Of a DNA stretch of 64,000 nucleotides, positions 52,547-62,278 are shown piece after piece. The notes under the pieces were generated by a model that saw only the letters and a program-made list of their open reading frames with translations, was not told the DNA's origin and made no database searches. Location: contig NZ_CP049857.1 in the NCBI RefSeq assembly GCF_011299555.1, positions 992,001-1,056,000 of the forward strand, written 5' to 3'. The position numbers were made by a program, and so were the translations under genes. Each line of letters begins with the position of its first letter. The stretch's first letter is position 1. This stretch comes from Dysgonomonas sp. HDW5A (lineage in GTDB: Bacteria; Bacteroidota; Bacteroidia; Bacteroidales; Dysgonomonadaceae).

Positions 52547-54937
52547 ATGAGCAAACAGGATAAGAAAAAAGGAAAAGATTCAGGAAATAAGTCCAAAAAG
52601 ATTGTGAAATTGCTGTGGATAATATTTATTACTGTAATATTAATTACGGCTACAGTTTTTACACTTATTGCCAGTGGAGCTATAGGCTACACCCCACCCA
52701 TCGAAGATTTGGAAAATCCTATCGACAAGTACGCTTCACAAGTATACTCATCTGACAATGAACTACTAGGAACCTACTCTCAAAGTAAAGAGAATAGAAT
52801 ATATTCGAGTTACGATGAACTATCTCCCTATTTGGTGCAAGCTCTGGTTGCTACCGAAGATGCCCGTTTTTACGGACATTCGGGTATAGACGTATATGCA
52901 GTAGGACGTGCAGTTGTTAAGCGTGTTATTTTCCAGCAAGAAAGCGGAGGAGGAGGTAGTACCATTTCTCAGCAATTAGCAAAACAACTTTACTCACCTC
53001 CTGTAGATGACGTTGTAGACAGGGTGCTTCAAAAACCAATCGAATGGGTTATTGCCGTTCAACTGGAACGTAACTATACCAAAGAGGAAATCATCAATTT
53101 ATATCTTAATAAATTTGACTTCCTAAATAATGCAGTGGGTATACAATCGGCCGCCAAGGTGTATTTCAATAAAAAGCCGAAAGATCTTACAATAGAAGAA
53201 GCGGCAACCCTTATCGGGATGTGTAAAAATCCGTCTCACTTCAATCCCAAAAGAAGACCCGATGCAACAAGAGGGCGTCGTAATGTTGTGCTGGAACAGA
53301 TGTATAAGGCAAATTACATTACTAAAGCCGAACTGGATTCTTTAAAAGAATTACCACTGGTTCTTGATTACGTAAGAGTAGACCATAAAGATGGTTTAGC
53401 TCCTTATTTCAGAGAATATCTACGTGTGGCAATGACAGCCAAGAAACCCGATCGCGACAATTATGCATCATGGCAGCAAGAACAATATACGCTGGATTCT
53501 CTTTCATGGGAAACAGATCCATTGTATGGATGGTGTAACAAGAATAAAAAAGCAGACGGAAAACCATACAGTTTATATACTGACGGTTTAAAAATATATT
53601 CCACTATAGATTCTAAAATGCAAACTTATGCAGAAGAAGCTATGAAGGAACATTTAAGTAAAGACCTGCAACCATTATTCGATAAGGAGAAAAAAGGACG
53701 CTCATACGCTCCGTTCTCTTCCAGTGTTGCCAAGCAAGCCGATTCTCTGATCTACAAATCGATGAAAGTATCTGACCGCTATCGAAATATGAAGAGAGAA
53801 GGTTATTCTGATAGTGAAATACTTAAAGTGTTCAAACAACCTACCGACATGAAAGTATTCTCTTGGTCGGGAGATGTAGATACAACCATGACCCCATGGG
53901 ATTCGATACGTTATCACAAAAGTTTCTTACGTGCCGGATTCATGGCTATGGAACCTCACAACGGTCAGGTTAAAGCTTACGTAGGTGGAATTGATTTCAA
54001 ATATTTCCAATATGATATGGCAAGCGTGGGACGCCGACAAGTAGGTTCTACCATAAAACCATTCCTGTACACACTGGCTATGGAAGAAGGTATGACGCCT
54101 TGCGACCAGATGCTCCATGTGCAACAAGTGCTGATCACCGAAGATGGCAAAGAGTGGTCGCCACGTAATGCATCATCTTCACGAGTAGGCGAAATGGTAT
54201 CTATCAAATGGGGGTTACAAAACTCGGATAACTGGGTAACTGCCTATCTGATGAAACAGACATCCCCCTACTCTTTTGTGCGTACCTTACATTCGTTTGG
54301 TATTACAGGAAAGATAGATCCCGTAGTATCGTTAGCTCTAGGTACTCCCGATGTATCCGTATCCGAAATGGCAGGAGCTTACACCGCTTTTGTTAATAAA
54401 GGAATCAGATCATTACCGTCCTATGTAACCCGCATAGAAGATGCTCATGGAAATGTTATTGCAACATTTGAGCCTCGAATGAAAGAGGTATTTAATGAAA
54501 TGACCTCTGTAAAAATGCTTGATATGTTACGTGCCGTAATGGACGGAGGTACAGGTAGCAGAGTTAGATATAAATATAATCTGAGAGCTCCGATGGGAGG
54601 TAAGACCGGAACAACCCAAAATAACTCGGATGGTTGGTTTATGGGATTCACGCCTAAATTAGTTACTGCAACTTGGGTAGGTGGTGAAGATCGCTCCATC
54701 CACTTCGACCGTACAGCTCAGGGGCAAGGTGCCAGTATGGCTCTTCCGATCTTCGGATTATTTATGCAAAAGGTATATGCCGATCCTACTTTAGGCTACT
54801 CGGTAGAAGACCAATTTAGTAAAGTGACCGGTAATCCGAATCCTTGTGCAGGATCAACTGCTGACGGAGAACCTCTTATGAATGCTGCTGATATTCAGCA
54901 AGGAGGTGGTATTGACGACATGTTCAACTTTTACTAA
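52547..54937 (+). CDS. Class A penicillin-binding protein (PBP1A-like)
   Basis: Bifunctional peptidoglycan synthase anchored by one N-terminal helix (about residues 23-45). Glycosyltransferase motifs: ATEDARFYGHSG (E103 region) and GGGSTISQQLAKQLYS (about 136-151). Transpeptidase motifs: S501-T-I-K504, S560-D-N562, and K686-T-G-T. The C-terminal tail after the transpeptidase is short. Length 796 aa is normal. A GT14 glycosyltransferase gene follows 11 nt later and is probably co-transcribed. Confidence 0.93.
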   Translation: MSKQDKKKGKDSGNKSKKIVKLLWIIFITVILITATVFTLIASGAIGYTPPIEDLENPIDKYASQVYSSDNELLGTYSQSKENRIYSSYDELSPYLVQALVATEDARFYGHSGIDVYAVGRAVVKRVIFQQESGGGGSTISQQLAKQLYSPPVDDVVDRVLQKPIEWVIAVQLERNYTKEEIINLYLNKFDFLNNAVGIQSAAKVYFNKKPKDLTIEEAATLIGMCKNPSHFNPKRRPDATRGRRNVVLEQMYKANYITKAELDSLKELPLVLDYVRVDHKDGLAPYFREYLRVAMTAKKPDRDNYASWQQEQYTLDSLSWETDPLYGWCNKNKKADGKPYSLYTDGLKIYSTIDSKMQTYAEEAMKEHLSKDLQPLFDKEKKGRSYAPFSSSVAKQADSLIYKSMKVSDRYRNMKREGYSDSEILKVFKQPTDMKVFSWSGDVDTTMTPWDSIRYHKSFLRAGFMAMEPHNGQVKAYVGGIDFKYFQYDMASVGRRQVGSTIKPFLYTLAMEEGMTPCDQMLHVQQVLITEDGKEWSPRNASSSRVGEMVSIKWGLQNSDNWVTAYLMKQTSPYSFVRTLHSFGITGKIDPVVSLALGTPDVSVSEMAGAYTAFVNKGIRSLPSYVTRIEDAHGNVIATFEPRMKEVFNEMTSVKMLDMLRAVMDGGTGSRVRYKYNLRAPMGGKTGTTQNNSDGWFMGFTPKLVTATWVGGEDRSIHFDRTAQGQGASMALPIFGLFMQKVYADPTLGYSVEDQFSKVTGNPNPCAGSTADGEPLMNAADIQQGGGIDDMFNFY

Positions 54938-54948
54938 ACCACAATGCA

Positions 54949-55818
54949 ATGAATGAGATCGCGATTCTAATCATAGCTCATAAAAATCAGACCCAGCTCG
55001 AATTACTGTTGAGTAATTTAGCAGATGATTTCGATTTATATGTTCATATTGATAAGACGTCAGCGATAAACAAAGAAGAACTTACAGCTAAGTATCCTAA
55101 TATCCGGTTCTACTCGAAACTTCATGTCGTATGGGGAGGGTATAACTTATCAGCATGTTCTCTCTTTCTCTTTCAACAGGCTTATAAAGGAAACTATAAG
55201 TACTATGCTTTGATTAGTGGGCAGGATTTACCATTGCTCTCAAATGAAGAGATCAAGAATTTCATCTATAAAAATGACTCCAGCTATATTGTTTCAGACA
55301 AACTGCCAATAAAGCATTGGGCTTATAATGGAGGAATAAACAGATACGAGCTTTATTGGGAGCATGACATAACAGGCAATAGCCTTTGGGATACTTTTCG
55401 CAGGAAGCTGATCGGTAATATCCGAAAGATACAACTAAAATACAATACAAGAAGACCTTTCTACAAAGGAATGGATGTTTACGGGGGATCGAACTGGGTA
55501 CTTCTAAGACAAGATGCAATGGATTATCTGATCTCTTTTATCGACGAAAATCCACGATTTATGAAAAGGCTAAAATATTGTTTCTGCACCGATGAGCTAT
55601 GGATGCAAACGATCTTAGCCACATCAAACTGTAAAATAAAAAACGAACATATCACTCACCTTGATTGGGGTACGGGACCTGAATATCCTCGTACTTTAAG
55701 GATAGAAGATTATGATAATATCCGAAAAAAAACCTGCCCATTTGCTCGAAAATTCGACAGTGAAGTAGATAACGAGATCATTGAAAAATTGCTGGATTCA
55801 CGTAATTCTAGCATATAA
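54949..55818 (+). CDS. GT14 family beta-1,6-N-acetylglucosaminyltransferase-like protein
   Basis: 289 aa soluble glycosyltransferase of the core-2/I-branching family. AILIIAHKNQTQLELLL starts the GT-A-like fold, HVVWGGYNLSACSLFLFQQA and YYALISGQDLPLLS (about residues 84-97) are strong family marks, followed by GGSNWVLLRQDAMDYLISF and FCTDELWMQTIL with the catalytic acid. Bacterial members glycosylate surface polysaccharides or proteins; donor and acceptor are unknown. It lies 11 nt after the PBP1A gene and ends at a two-way terminator. Confidence 0.85.
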   Translation: MNEIAILIIAHKNQTQLELLLSNLADDFDLYVHIDKTSAINKEELTAKYPNIRFYSKLHVVWGGYNLSACSLFLFQQAYKGNYKYYALISGQDLPLLSNEEIKNFIYKNDSSYIVSDKLPIKHWAYNGGINRYELYWEHDITGNSLWDTFRRKLIGNIRKIQLKYNTRRPFYKGMDVYGGSNWVLLRQDAMDYLISFIDENPRFMKRLKYCFCTDELWMQTILATSNCKIKNEHITHLDWGTGPEYPRTLRIEDYDNIRKKTCPFARKFDSEVDNEIIEKLLDSRNSSI

Positions 55819-55823
55819 AAATA

Positions 55824-55858
55824 AAAAGCAAAGGTTTCAGACCTTTGCTTTTTATTTT
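55824..55858. terminator. Two-way intrinsic terminator between GT14 and cca
   Basis: AAAAGCAAAGGT (55824-55835) pairs with ACCTTTGCTTTT (55841-55852) around TTCAG, with T-rich flanks on both strands. The core GGTTTCAGACC resembles the dispersed repeat hairpin, but no tail follows. Confidence 0.88.
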
Positions 55859-55885
55859 TGACAAAACCGCTTATAATGATTTGCT

Positions 55886-57322
55886 TTATTTTATGGGTTT
55901 CAAATCTAAAGCATCTGCTTTATCAACCAGATATTTATAGGCGGCATCATATTCATTAGGTATTACACCATCTAATATGGCATCCTTTATGGAAGATTTA
56001 AGCCGACCAACCATCGCTCCCTGAGGAATATTGAAAATCTCCATAATTTCTTCACCCGAAATCGGGGGCTGAAAATTACGCACATGATCTTTCTCCTCAA
56101 TATCTTTCATCTTCTGACGTACTATTTCGAAATTCTTCAGAAAACGGCGAACTTTATCAGGATTCTTCGAAGTTATATCTGCCTCACATAAGGTCATCAG
56201 ATCTTCAATATCATCTCCTGCCTCAAATAACAAACGTCTGACAGCTGAATCCGAAACCACATCTTCAACCAAAGTAACAGGACGCATATGCAGCCCCACC
56301 AACTTTTGAACATATTTCATCTTTTCATTCAACGGTAATTTCATTTGACGAAATATACCGTGAGTCATTTTCGCTCCTACAAAGTTATGATTGTGAAAAG
56401 TCCAACCCAATTTAGGATCCCAACGCTTTGTTGCAGGCTTAGCAATATCATGAAGAATGGCTGCCCAGCGCAACCAAAGGTCATCTGTTTTTCTGGAGAT
56501 ATTATCCAGCACAGCCAATGTATGATAGAAATTGTCTTTGTGCCCTATTCCATCTTTTGTTTCAGCCCCTTTAAGAGCAACGAGTTCCGGAAATATAAGT
56601 TCCAACAAGCCTGTTTTATCAAGTAACAAAAAACCTACAGATGGCTTGGGAGATAATACTATTTTATTTAATTCATCAATAATACGTTCCTGAGAAACAA
56701 TACTGATACGCTCTTTATTCGCACTGATAGCGTCAAAAGTCCGACCTTCGATATCGAACCCGAGTTGGCTCGAAAAGCGTATTCCGCGCATCATTCGCAA
56801 AGGATCGTCACTAAAGGTTATATCAGGATCAAGAGGTGTACGAATAATGCAATTCTCCAGATCCTCCAAACCTCCGAAAGGGTCAAGCAGTTTTCCGTAA
56901 TGTTTTTTATTCAAACAGATAGCTAATGCATTTATCGTAAAATCGCGGCGATTCTGATCATCTTCGAGTGTACCATCTTCCACAAAAGGTTTGCGGGAAC
57001 CTCTTTCATACGATTCTTTCCGGGCTCCGACAAACTCTACCTCTATATCTTTGTGCTTCACCTGAGCAGTTCCGAAACTCTGAAAGACCGATAACTTAGT
57101 GGGTCGACCCAGACGTTTGGCAACAGCTTGTGCCAAATCAATCCCTTTACCTACTGTTACCACATCTATATCTTTCGATTTGCGATGCAGGAATATGTCT
57201 CTCACATACCCACCAATTGCATAGCACTCCAATCCCATTTCATCTGCACATTCACTGATTATATCAAATATCTTTCCCGAAAAATGCTTCTCTATATATT
57301 TATTGTCTAAATAATTCATCAA
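55886..57322 (-). CDS. cca: CCA tRNA nucleotidyltransferase / HD domain protein
   Basis: Adds or repairs the 3' CCA of tRNAs; needed here because the tRNA-His gene does not encode CCA. N-terminal class II nucleotidyltransferase core: AIGGYVRDIFLHRKSKDIDV with the DxD pair, FGTAQVKHKDIEVEFVGARK and RRDFTINALA; then the RNA-binding neck and an HD domain with HDIAKPATKR (about residues 296-305). Length 478 aa, typical of the fused Bacteroidetes form; a poly(A) polymerase is less likely. Start could also be 57319. Confidence 0.9.
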   Translation of the reverse strand: MMNYLDNKYIEKHFSGKIFDIISECADEMGLECYAIGGYVRDIFLHRKSKDIDVVTVGKGIDLAQAVAKRLGRPTKLSVFQSFGTAQVKHKDIEVEFVGARKESYERGSRKPFVEDGTLEDDQNRRDFTINALAICLNKKHYGKLLDPFGGLEDLENCIIRTPLDPDITFSDDPLRMMRGIRFSSQLGFDIEGRTFDAISANKERISIVSQERIIDELNKIVLSPKPSVGFLLLDKTGLLELIFPELVALKGAETKDGIGHKDNFYHTLAVLDNISRKTDDLWLRWAAILHDIAKPATKRWDPKLGWTFHNHNFVGAKMTHGIFRQMKLPLNEKMKYVQKLVGLHMRPVTLVEDVVSDSAVRRLLFEAGDDIEDLMTLCEADITSKNPDKVRRFLKNFEIVRQKMKDIEEKDHVRNFQPPISGEEIMEIFNIPQGAMVGRLKSSIKDAILDGVIPNEYDAAYKYLVDKADALDLKPIK

Positions 57323-57403
57323 GTATTCTTAAATATGTATTGTTCTATTTTTATTTGCGAGAGCATATCTATACGTCTGACCGATACGTGACAACCAGAC
57401 AGT

Positions 57404-57440
57404 TTCGTCCTTACAACAAATAAAAAGGTCTGCGACCTAC
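57404..57440 (-). repeat. Dispersed hairpin repeat, copy upstream of cca
   Basis: On the minus strand: TAGGTC-GCA-GACCT, TTTTATTTGTTGTAAGGACG. Hairpin and T-run are intact; the tail is diverged. It lies between two divergent genes. Confidence 0.58.
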
Positions 57441-57485
57441 GGTACAAAATTACAACAATAAGGCGTACTTGCGGCAAAATAATAT

Positions 57486-57493
57486 TATTTTTG
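57486..57493 (+). promoter_or_regulatory. Putative -7 element TATTTTTG
   Basis: Matches TAnnTTTG and lies 17 nt before the start codon of the 285 aa lipoprotein gene. No clear -33 element. Confidence 0.42.
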
Positions 57494-57510
57494 TAAAAAA
57501 CACGTTGGTT

Positions 57511-58368
57511 ATGAAGAAGACTAAACATACTTTTATCCTACTTTTGGTAGTATTGGGAATAGTATCATGCGGAGAAAGGAAAAACTCTTTGGCAACAGAG
57601 TATCTCATCGATATACATTCGTTATATCAAAATGGTAAATACGAAGCTGCACTTCAAAAAATAGACAGTATTCAGATTTTATTCCCCAAAGCATTTCAGG
57701 AGATAAAAGATGCATTAGCTCTAAAACAAGAAGTGAGAAGGGCTTCTGACGAAAAACAAATAAACAACTGTGATTCTCTGATTGTTGCTTATCAGCCAAA
57801 AATTGATTCTATAAAGAAGCTATTCACCTACCGAAAAGAAAAAGAGGATGATTATGGTGTATATATTCCTAAAACTATTTCGGGTAATACACCTAATGTC
57901 AACACTCTACGATCGGGCGTTAATGACAATGGCTCGATGTATATCGAAAGTGTATATATCGGTGGACAGATACACAACAGCATAAAGGTAAATACCAAGG
58001 ATGGTAAATTTGCAGAGACGCTACCGATTGAAGGCGATGGTTTTGTGTTCAGGTTCAACCATATGGGAAAACAATACGAAATAGTTCAGGCAACATCTGT
58101 TCACGATAATGGTCTGGCGAATTTCATTTTCGCCTATGCAGATAGTCCGCTTACTGTAACCCTTAAAGGGAAAAACACAACATCATTTGCTCTTCCCAAC
58201 ATTCAGAAGAAAGCGATTGCAGACTCTTACCAGTTATCAAGATTGATGCTTCAAAAAGACAGTTTAGCTACAGCCAAAGACAAAGCACAGATGCGTATAA
58301 AATATTTGAATGCCAAAAGAGACAGTATTCCTGTAGTATTACCTAGTTCACTTCAGGAAAAGAAGTGA
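57511..58368 (+). CDS. Lipoprotein of unknown function, 285 aa
   Basis: Start taken at 57511 ([21 protein letters not shown]20), which yields a clean lipoprotein signal. The mature protein has an N-terminal helical part that looks like a TPR-like unit plus coiled coil (about residues 30-100), a beta-rich centre (about 110-220, with TISGNTPNVN and ESVYIGGQIHNS) and a C-terminal helix rich in Lys and Arg. Not recognised. Its last 21 nt overlap the end of miaA on the opposite strand. Confidence 0.8.
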   Translation: MKKTKHTFILLLVVLGIVSCGERKNSLATEYLIDIHSLYQNGKYEAALQKIDSIQILFPKAFQEIKDALALKQEVRRASDEKQINNCDSLIVAYQPKIDSIKKLFTYRKEKEDDYGVYIPKTISGNTPNVNTLRSGVNDNGSMYIESVYIGGQIHNSIKVNTKDGKFAETLPIEGDGFVFRFNHMGKQYEIVQATSVHDNGLANFIFAYADSPLTVTLKGKNTTSFALPNIQKKAIADSYQLSRLMLQKDSLATAKDKAQMRIKYLNAKRDSIPVVLPSSLQEKK

Positions 58369-59268
58369 TTTTACTTTTGCAATCTTTTCGTCATCGGGCA
58401 GAGTTGAATCTATCCAATGAATATTGAGTCCTCGTTTTTCCATGCCCCTAAACCATGTCATTTGACGTTTGGCAAACTGATGAATGGCTATTTCGAGTTC
58501 AGAATACATTTGTGTATAAGAAATTTCTTTGAGAAGATATTGGGTTAGGAACTTATACTCCAATCCGTAGTATAAAATATCTTCGGCAGGAATTCCTGCA
58601 TCAAGTAGCGATTGTACTTCTTCGATCATGCCTTCTTCGAGTCTCGCTTTCAATCGGGTCGAAATTCGGGTACGTCTTAACTCACGATCAATATCAACTC
58701 CTATAATCAGGCTGTTTAATGGAGGGTATTCATTACAATCGGTATCATTTGCTTTTTTATATTCTTCAATTTCAATAGCTCTGATTGCTCGCTGAGCGGT
58801 ATCAACATCCGTATTGTTGTGCAACGATTTATAAGAGGTAAGTATAATTGTCAACTCGGCTAAAGACTTGCCTTCTAATTGTTGACGAAGCTCTTTATTC
58901 TCTGGAACATTTATCAAATTATACCCTTTCAATACCGATTCGATATACAATCCCGAACCTCCGCACAAGATGGGCAACTTATTCTTTTCTTTTATCGATT
59001 TGTATGCCTCCTGAAAGTCATGCTGATATTCGTATATATTGTATTTATAGCCTGCATCACGTATATCTATCAGATGATAAGGAATCGGTTTACCATTAAT
59101 AACATAGTCAGATAAATCTTTACCCGTACCAAGATCCATCCCCCGGTATACCTGACGCGAATCGCCACTAATAATTTCTGTATCCAGATCATTAGCCAGT
59201 TTACAGGCAAAAGAGGTTTTTCCTGATGCAGTAGGTCCTAATATTGTAACTAAATCGAATAAACTCAT
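58348..59268 (-). CDS. miaA: tRNA dimethylallyltransferase
   Basis: Adds a dimethylallyl group to A37 of tRNAs that read UNN codons. P-loop LGPTASGKTSFA at residues 10-21, then ISGDSRQVYRGMDLGTGK, YHLIDIRDAGYKYNIYEYQH, GGSGLYIESVLKGY and QFAKRQMTWFRG near the end. Start at 59268 (MSLFDLVTILG) gives 306 aa, the family norm; the longer frame from 59304 is unlikely. Its 3' end overlaps the convergent lipoprotein gene by 21 nt. Confidence 0.92.
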   Translation of the reverse strand: MSLFDLVTILGPTASGKTSFACKLANDLDTEIISGDSRQVYRGMDLGTGKDLSDYVINGKPIPYHLIDIRDAGYKYNIYEYQHDFQEAYKSIKEKNKLPILCGGSGLYIESVLKGYNLINVPENKELRQQLEGKSLAELTIILTSYKSLHNNTDVDTAQRAIRAIEIEEYKKANDTDCNEYPPLNSLIIGVDIDRELRRTRISTRLKARLEEGMIEEVQSLLDAGIPAEDILYYGLEYKFLTQYLLKEISYTQMYSELEIAIHQFAKRQMTWFRGMEKRGLNIHWIDSTLPDDEKIAKVKSLLFLK

Positions 59269-59344
59269 ACTATAAAATAAGTCAGCTTTAATGCTATTGA
59301 CCAAAGGTATCTATTTTCCTTCGGATCATAAACAGTTTAACGAT

Positions 59345-59386
59345 TTTAAGATAACCGACCTTTTTATTAAATTGATCAGTACCTGA
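59345..59386 (+). repeat. Possible relic of the dispersed repeat
   Basis: AAGATAACCGACCTTTTTATTAAATTGATCAGTA keeps only the right hairpin arm GACCTTTTTATT and a vague tail. It could be coincidence. Confidence 0.3.
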
Positions 59387-59468
59387 TAATCTGAAAGAAA
59401 GTGCCGCTATACAGATATTCTTTATATGACGTTAACCACATTAGACTCAATTTAATAAAAAAAACAGC

Positions 59469-59476
59469 TATATTTG
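59469..59476 (+). promoter_or_regulatory. -7 element TATATTTG of the rsfS-ftsH operon
   Basis: Exact TAnnTTTG match, 109 nt before rsfS. No TTTG at the -33 position. Confidence 0.5.
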
Positions 59477-59585
59477 TATCCAATAAGGTATCGAGCCTCT
59501 TACATTATTATCTTCAGCATAACAGATTAGTATTGTTGCACTTGAGATAGTAGTATTAAACTTAAAAACAATTGATCCTCAAATA

Positions 59586-59945
59586 ATGAATGACGTAAAA
59601 AACTTAGTTAATCACATAATTGCTGCTTGTCAGGATAAAAAAGCTAAAAACATAGTAACTATCGACCTTTCGGAACTCCCCGGTGCTATTTGTAAATATT
59701 TTGTTATTTGCGACGGAAATACTCCGATGCAGGTTTCTGCCATTTCGGACGAAATAGTAAATAGTATCAAAAAGAAAATACAAGACAGACCTATTACTAC
59801 TGACGGCTTGAAAGAAGCCAGATGGGTAGGTATTGATTATGGCACAGTTATTGTTCATGTATTTATACCGGAACTTAGAGACTTTTATGATTTGGAACAC
59901 CTGTGGGCTGATGCCAAAATTGAACGGATTCCCGACATAGACTAA
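59586..59945 (+). CDS. rsfS: Ribosome silencing factor RsfS
   Basis: Binds ribosomal protein L14 and blocks subunit joining when nutrients are short. 119 aa with the family marks CKYFVICDGNTPMQVSAISD (about residues 37-56) and ARWVGIDYGTVIVHVFIPELRDFYDLEHLWADA near the end (shown here only as its two ends ARWVGIDYG and LEHLWADA in meaning). It begins the conserved Bacteroidetes order rsfS-ftsH-cdsA; ftsH starts 100 nt later. Confidence 0.92.
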   Translation: MNDVKNLVNHIIAACQDKKAKNIVTIDLSELPGAICKYFVICDGNTPMQVSAISDEIVNSIKKKIQDRPITTDGLKEARWVGIDYGTVIVHVFIPELRDFYDLEHLWADAKIERIPDID

Positions 59946-60045
59946 ATTCCAAGAATGAACAATCACTTTTTTTAGATGTTATTCAATACACGGAACATAG
60001 CATTAAAAAAAATCTAAACAATTAGTCAGTTCCTGATTTTACTGT

Positions 60046-62088
60046 ATGGAAAAAAAAGATAATAAAAATTTACTTCAGAAAGGTGGAAAAGGACCTAAAA
60101 TTCCCGTTTCGAGCTACTGGATATATATCATTGCTTTAGCGTCTATAATTGGGATATACTTCTTCTCACAAGATGCTGTAGTGAAAGAAGTCGGATGGTC
60201 TGACTTTCAAAAATACACAGAAAAGAACTATGTAGAAAAAATTGTAGTATTCAATAAAAAGAATTCACTGCAAGCCTATATACGCCCCGATTCGGCACAG
60301 TATATCTTTCAGGAAGGAGCTGCCAAAATGGGCAAAAATCCTTCTATCATAGTTAGTATTCCTTCGGCTGACAAATTTTCTGATTTTTATGATAAAGTCA
60401 TAGCCAACAATCCGTATAAGATTGATGTGAGCTATGAAACAGGAAGTGATTTTACGGATATTCTCGTAGGATTATTGCCTTTTGTTCTACTTATCGGACT
60501 TTGGATATATATTATGCGCCGTATGTCGGGAGGTGGTTCCGGCGGAGGTGGCGGAGTATTCAGCGTCGGAAAATCGAAAGCTCAACTATATGACAAAGGT
60601 TCACCCGATGCCAAAACGACATTTAAAGATGTAGCCGGATTAGCCGGAGCTAAGGAAGAACTTGAAGAGATGGTTGAATTCCTTAGAAACCCGACAAAAT
60701 ATACCGAAATCGGTGCAAAAATACCTAAAGGAGCCCTACTAGTAGGCCCTCCGGGAACAGGTAAAACTTTATTAGCTAAAGCTGTAGCAGGTGAAGCTGA
60801 CGTACCTTTCTTCTCAATGTCAGGATCTGACTTTGTGGAAATGTTTGTGGGAGTCGGAGCATCTCGAGTAAGAGACTTGTTTAAGCAAGCTAAAGAAAAA
60901 GCACCTTGTATCATCTTTATTGATGAGATTGACGCTATAGGTCGTGCCAGAGGAAAGAACCCAAATATGGGATCTAATGACGAGCGCGAAAACACATTGA
61001 ATCAATTGCTAACAGAAATGGATGGCTTTGGTACTAACAGTGGAGTTATAGTACTTGCTGCAACCAACCGTGCTGACATTCTAGATAAAGCGTTGCTTCG
61101 TGCAGGTCGTTTCGACCGTCAGATTTATGTAGATCTACCGGATATTAATGATAGAAAGCAAATCTTTAAAGTTCACCTTCGTCCTATTAAAATAGACGAT
61201 TCGGTTGATCTGGATTTCCTTTCACGCCAAACACCCGGTTTTTCGGGAGCTGATATTGCCAATGTCTGTAACGAAGCTGCGTTAATAGCTGCCCGTAACG
61301 GTAAAAAGGTAGTAACAGAAGGCGATTTCACAAGTGCTATCGACCGTATAGTTGGAGGACTTGAAAAGAAAAGTAAGATAACAACTCTTAATGAGAGAAG
61401 AACAATAGCTATTCACGAAGCTGGTCACGCAACGCTAAGCTGGTTCCTTGAGCATGCCGATCCGTTGGTAAAAGTTACCATTGTACCACGAGGTAAAGCA
61501 CTCGGTGCAGCATGGTATCTACCGGAGGAAAGACAAATCACGACGAAAGAGCAAATGCTGGACGAATTGTGTGCTTTGTTAGGCGGACGTGCTGCAGAAG
61601 AAGTCTTCATCGGACATATATCTTCGGGAGCAATGAATGATTTGGAACGTGTTACCAAACAGGCTTATGCTATGATTTCATACATGGGCATGAGTGATGC
61701 ACTTCCTAACATCTGCTATTATGATTCTTCAGGGCAAGGATATGGATTTACCAAGCCATACAGTGAAGAGACATCGTTACTTATTGACAAAGAAGTACAG
61801 GCGATGATCAATTCTCAGTATGAAAGAGCCAAGCAACTCCTTAGAGAACATACTGAAGGCCACAATAAGCTGGCTGATTTATTACTCGAAAAAGAGGTCA
61901 TATTTGCTACCGATCTGAAAGATATCTTCGGAACACGACCATGGATATCTCGTTCCGAGGAAATCCAAAAAGAAGTGGAGCGTAATACGGCTAAAGCCGA
62001 GGAAAAAGAGAAACAAGAACAAGAAGCAAAGTTAACCGAAATAGGTTCTTCTACAGGATTAGTTGCCGAAGAAGATCAGTCAGAGTAA
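60046..62088 (+). CDS. ftsH: ATP-dependent zinc metalloprotease FtsH
   Basis: Membrane-bound AAA+ protease that degrades membrane and some soluble proteins. Two transmembrane helices (about residues 23-40 and 144-161) flank a periplasmic domain; a Gly-rich linker follows. Walker A GPPGTGKT is at 234-241, Walker [11 protein letters not shown] near 292, the SRH region [16 protein letters not shown] near 346, and the zinc motif HEAGH at 457-461. Length 680 aa. It is followed by a strong terminator. Confidence 0.96.
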   Translation: MEKKDNKNLLQKGGKGPKIPVSSYWIYIIALASIIGIYFFSQDAVVKEVGWSDFQKYTEKNYVEKIVVFNKKNSLQAYIRPDSAQYIFQEGAAKMGKNPSIIVSIPSADKFSDFYDKVIANNPYKIDVSYETGSDFTDILVGLLPFVLLIGLWIYIMRRMSGGGSGGGGGVFSVGKSKAQLYDKGSPDAKTTFKDVAGLAGAKEELEEMVEFLRNPTKYTEIGAKIPKGALLVGPPGTGKTLLAKAVAGEADVPFFSMSGSDFVEMFVGVGASRVRDLFKQAKEKAPCIIFIDEIDAIGRARGKNPNMGSNDERENTLNQLLTEMDGFGTNSGVIVLAATNRADILDKALLRAGRFDRQIYVDLPDINDRKQIFKVHLRPIKIDDSVDLDFLSRQTPGFSGADIANVCNEAALIAARNGKKVVTEGDFTSAIDRIVGGLEKKSKITTLNERRTIAIHEAGHATLSWFLEHADPLVKVTIVPRGKALGAAWYLPEERQITTKEQMLDELCALLGGRAAEEVFIGHISSGAMNDLERVTKQAYAMISYMGMSDALPNICYYDSSGQGYGFTKPYSEETSLLIDKEVQAMINSQYERAKQLLREHTEGHNKLADLLLEKEVIFATDLKDIFGTRPWISRSEEIQKEVERNTAKAEEKEKQEQEAKLTEIGSSTGLVAEEDQSE

Positions 62089-62104
62089 CTTTTTAAAAAT
62101 AAAC

Positions 62105-62140
62105 AAAAAAGGTATAGTTTTCACGAGCTATACCTTTTTT
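62105..62140 (+). terminator. Intrinsic terminator after ftsH
   Basis: AAAAAAGGTATAG (62105-62117) pairs with CTATACCTTTTTT (62128-62140), a 13-bp stem with a 10-nt loop. Confidence 0.9.
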
Positions 62141-62142
62141 AT

Positions 62143-62150
62143 TATATTTG
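62143..62150 (+). promoter_or_regulatory. -7 element TATATTTG upstream of cdsA
   Basis: Exact TAnnTTTG match beginning 3 nt after the ftsH terminator and 129 nt before cdsA. No convincing -33 element, since that place is inside the terminator stem. Confidence 0.5.
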
Positions 62151-62278
62151 CAGTCATAATGCATAAAAACAGGGTTATTTCATAGCTTACTCTCAGAGTA
62201 TACTAAGTGCCATAGTTAAAAGCATAACATAATATTAGTATTGTAATTTTATTACATATCATAAAAACTATCAAATAA

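Larger units (their letters stand above)
59269..59585. other. Intergenic region miaA-rsfS
   Basis: 317 nt between divergent genes. It contains a very degenerate repeat-like stretch (ATAACCGACCTTTTTATTA at about 59350) and a TATATTTG box (59469-59476) for rsfS. Nothing else is recognisable. Confidence 0.55.

Noticed and set aside
60582-60995. Minus-strand open frame of 137 codons inside ftsH
   Set aside because: Lies wholly within a highly conserved AAA+ domain; its sequence is a serine-rich shadow of the sense strand.
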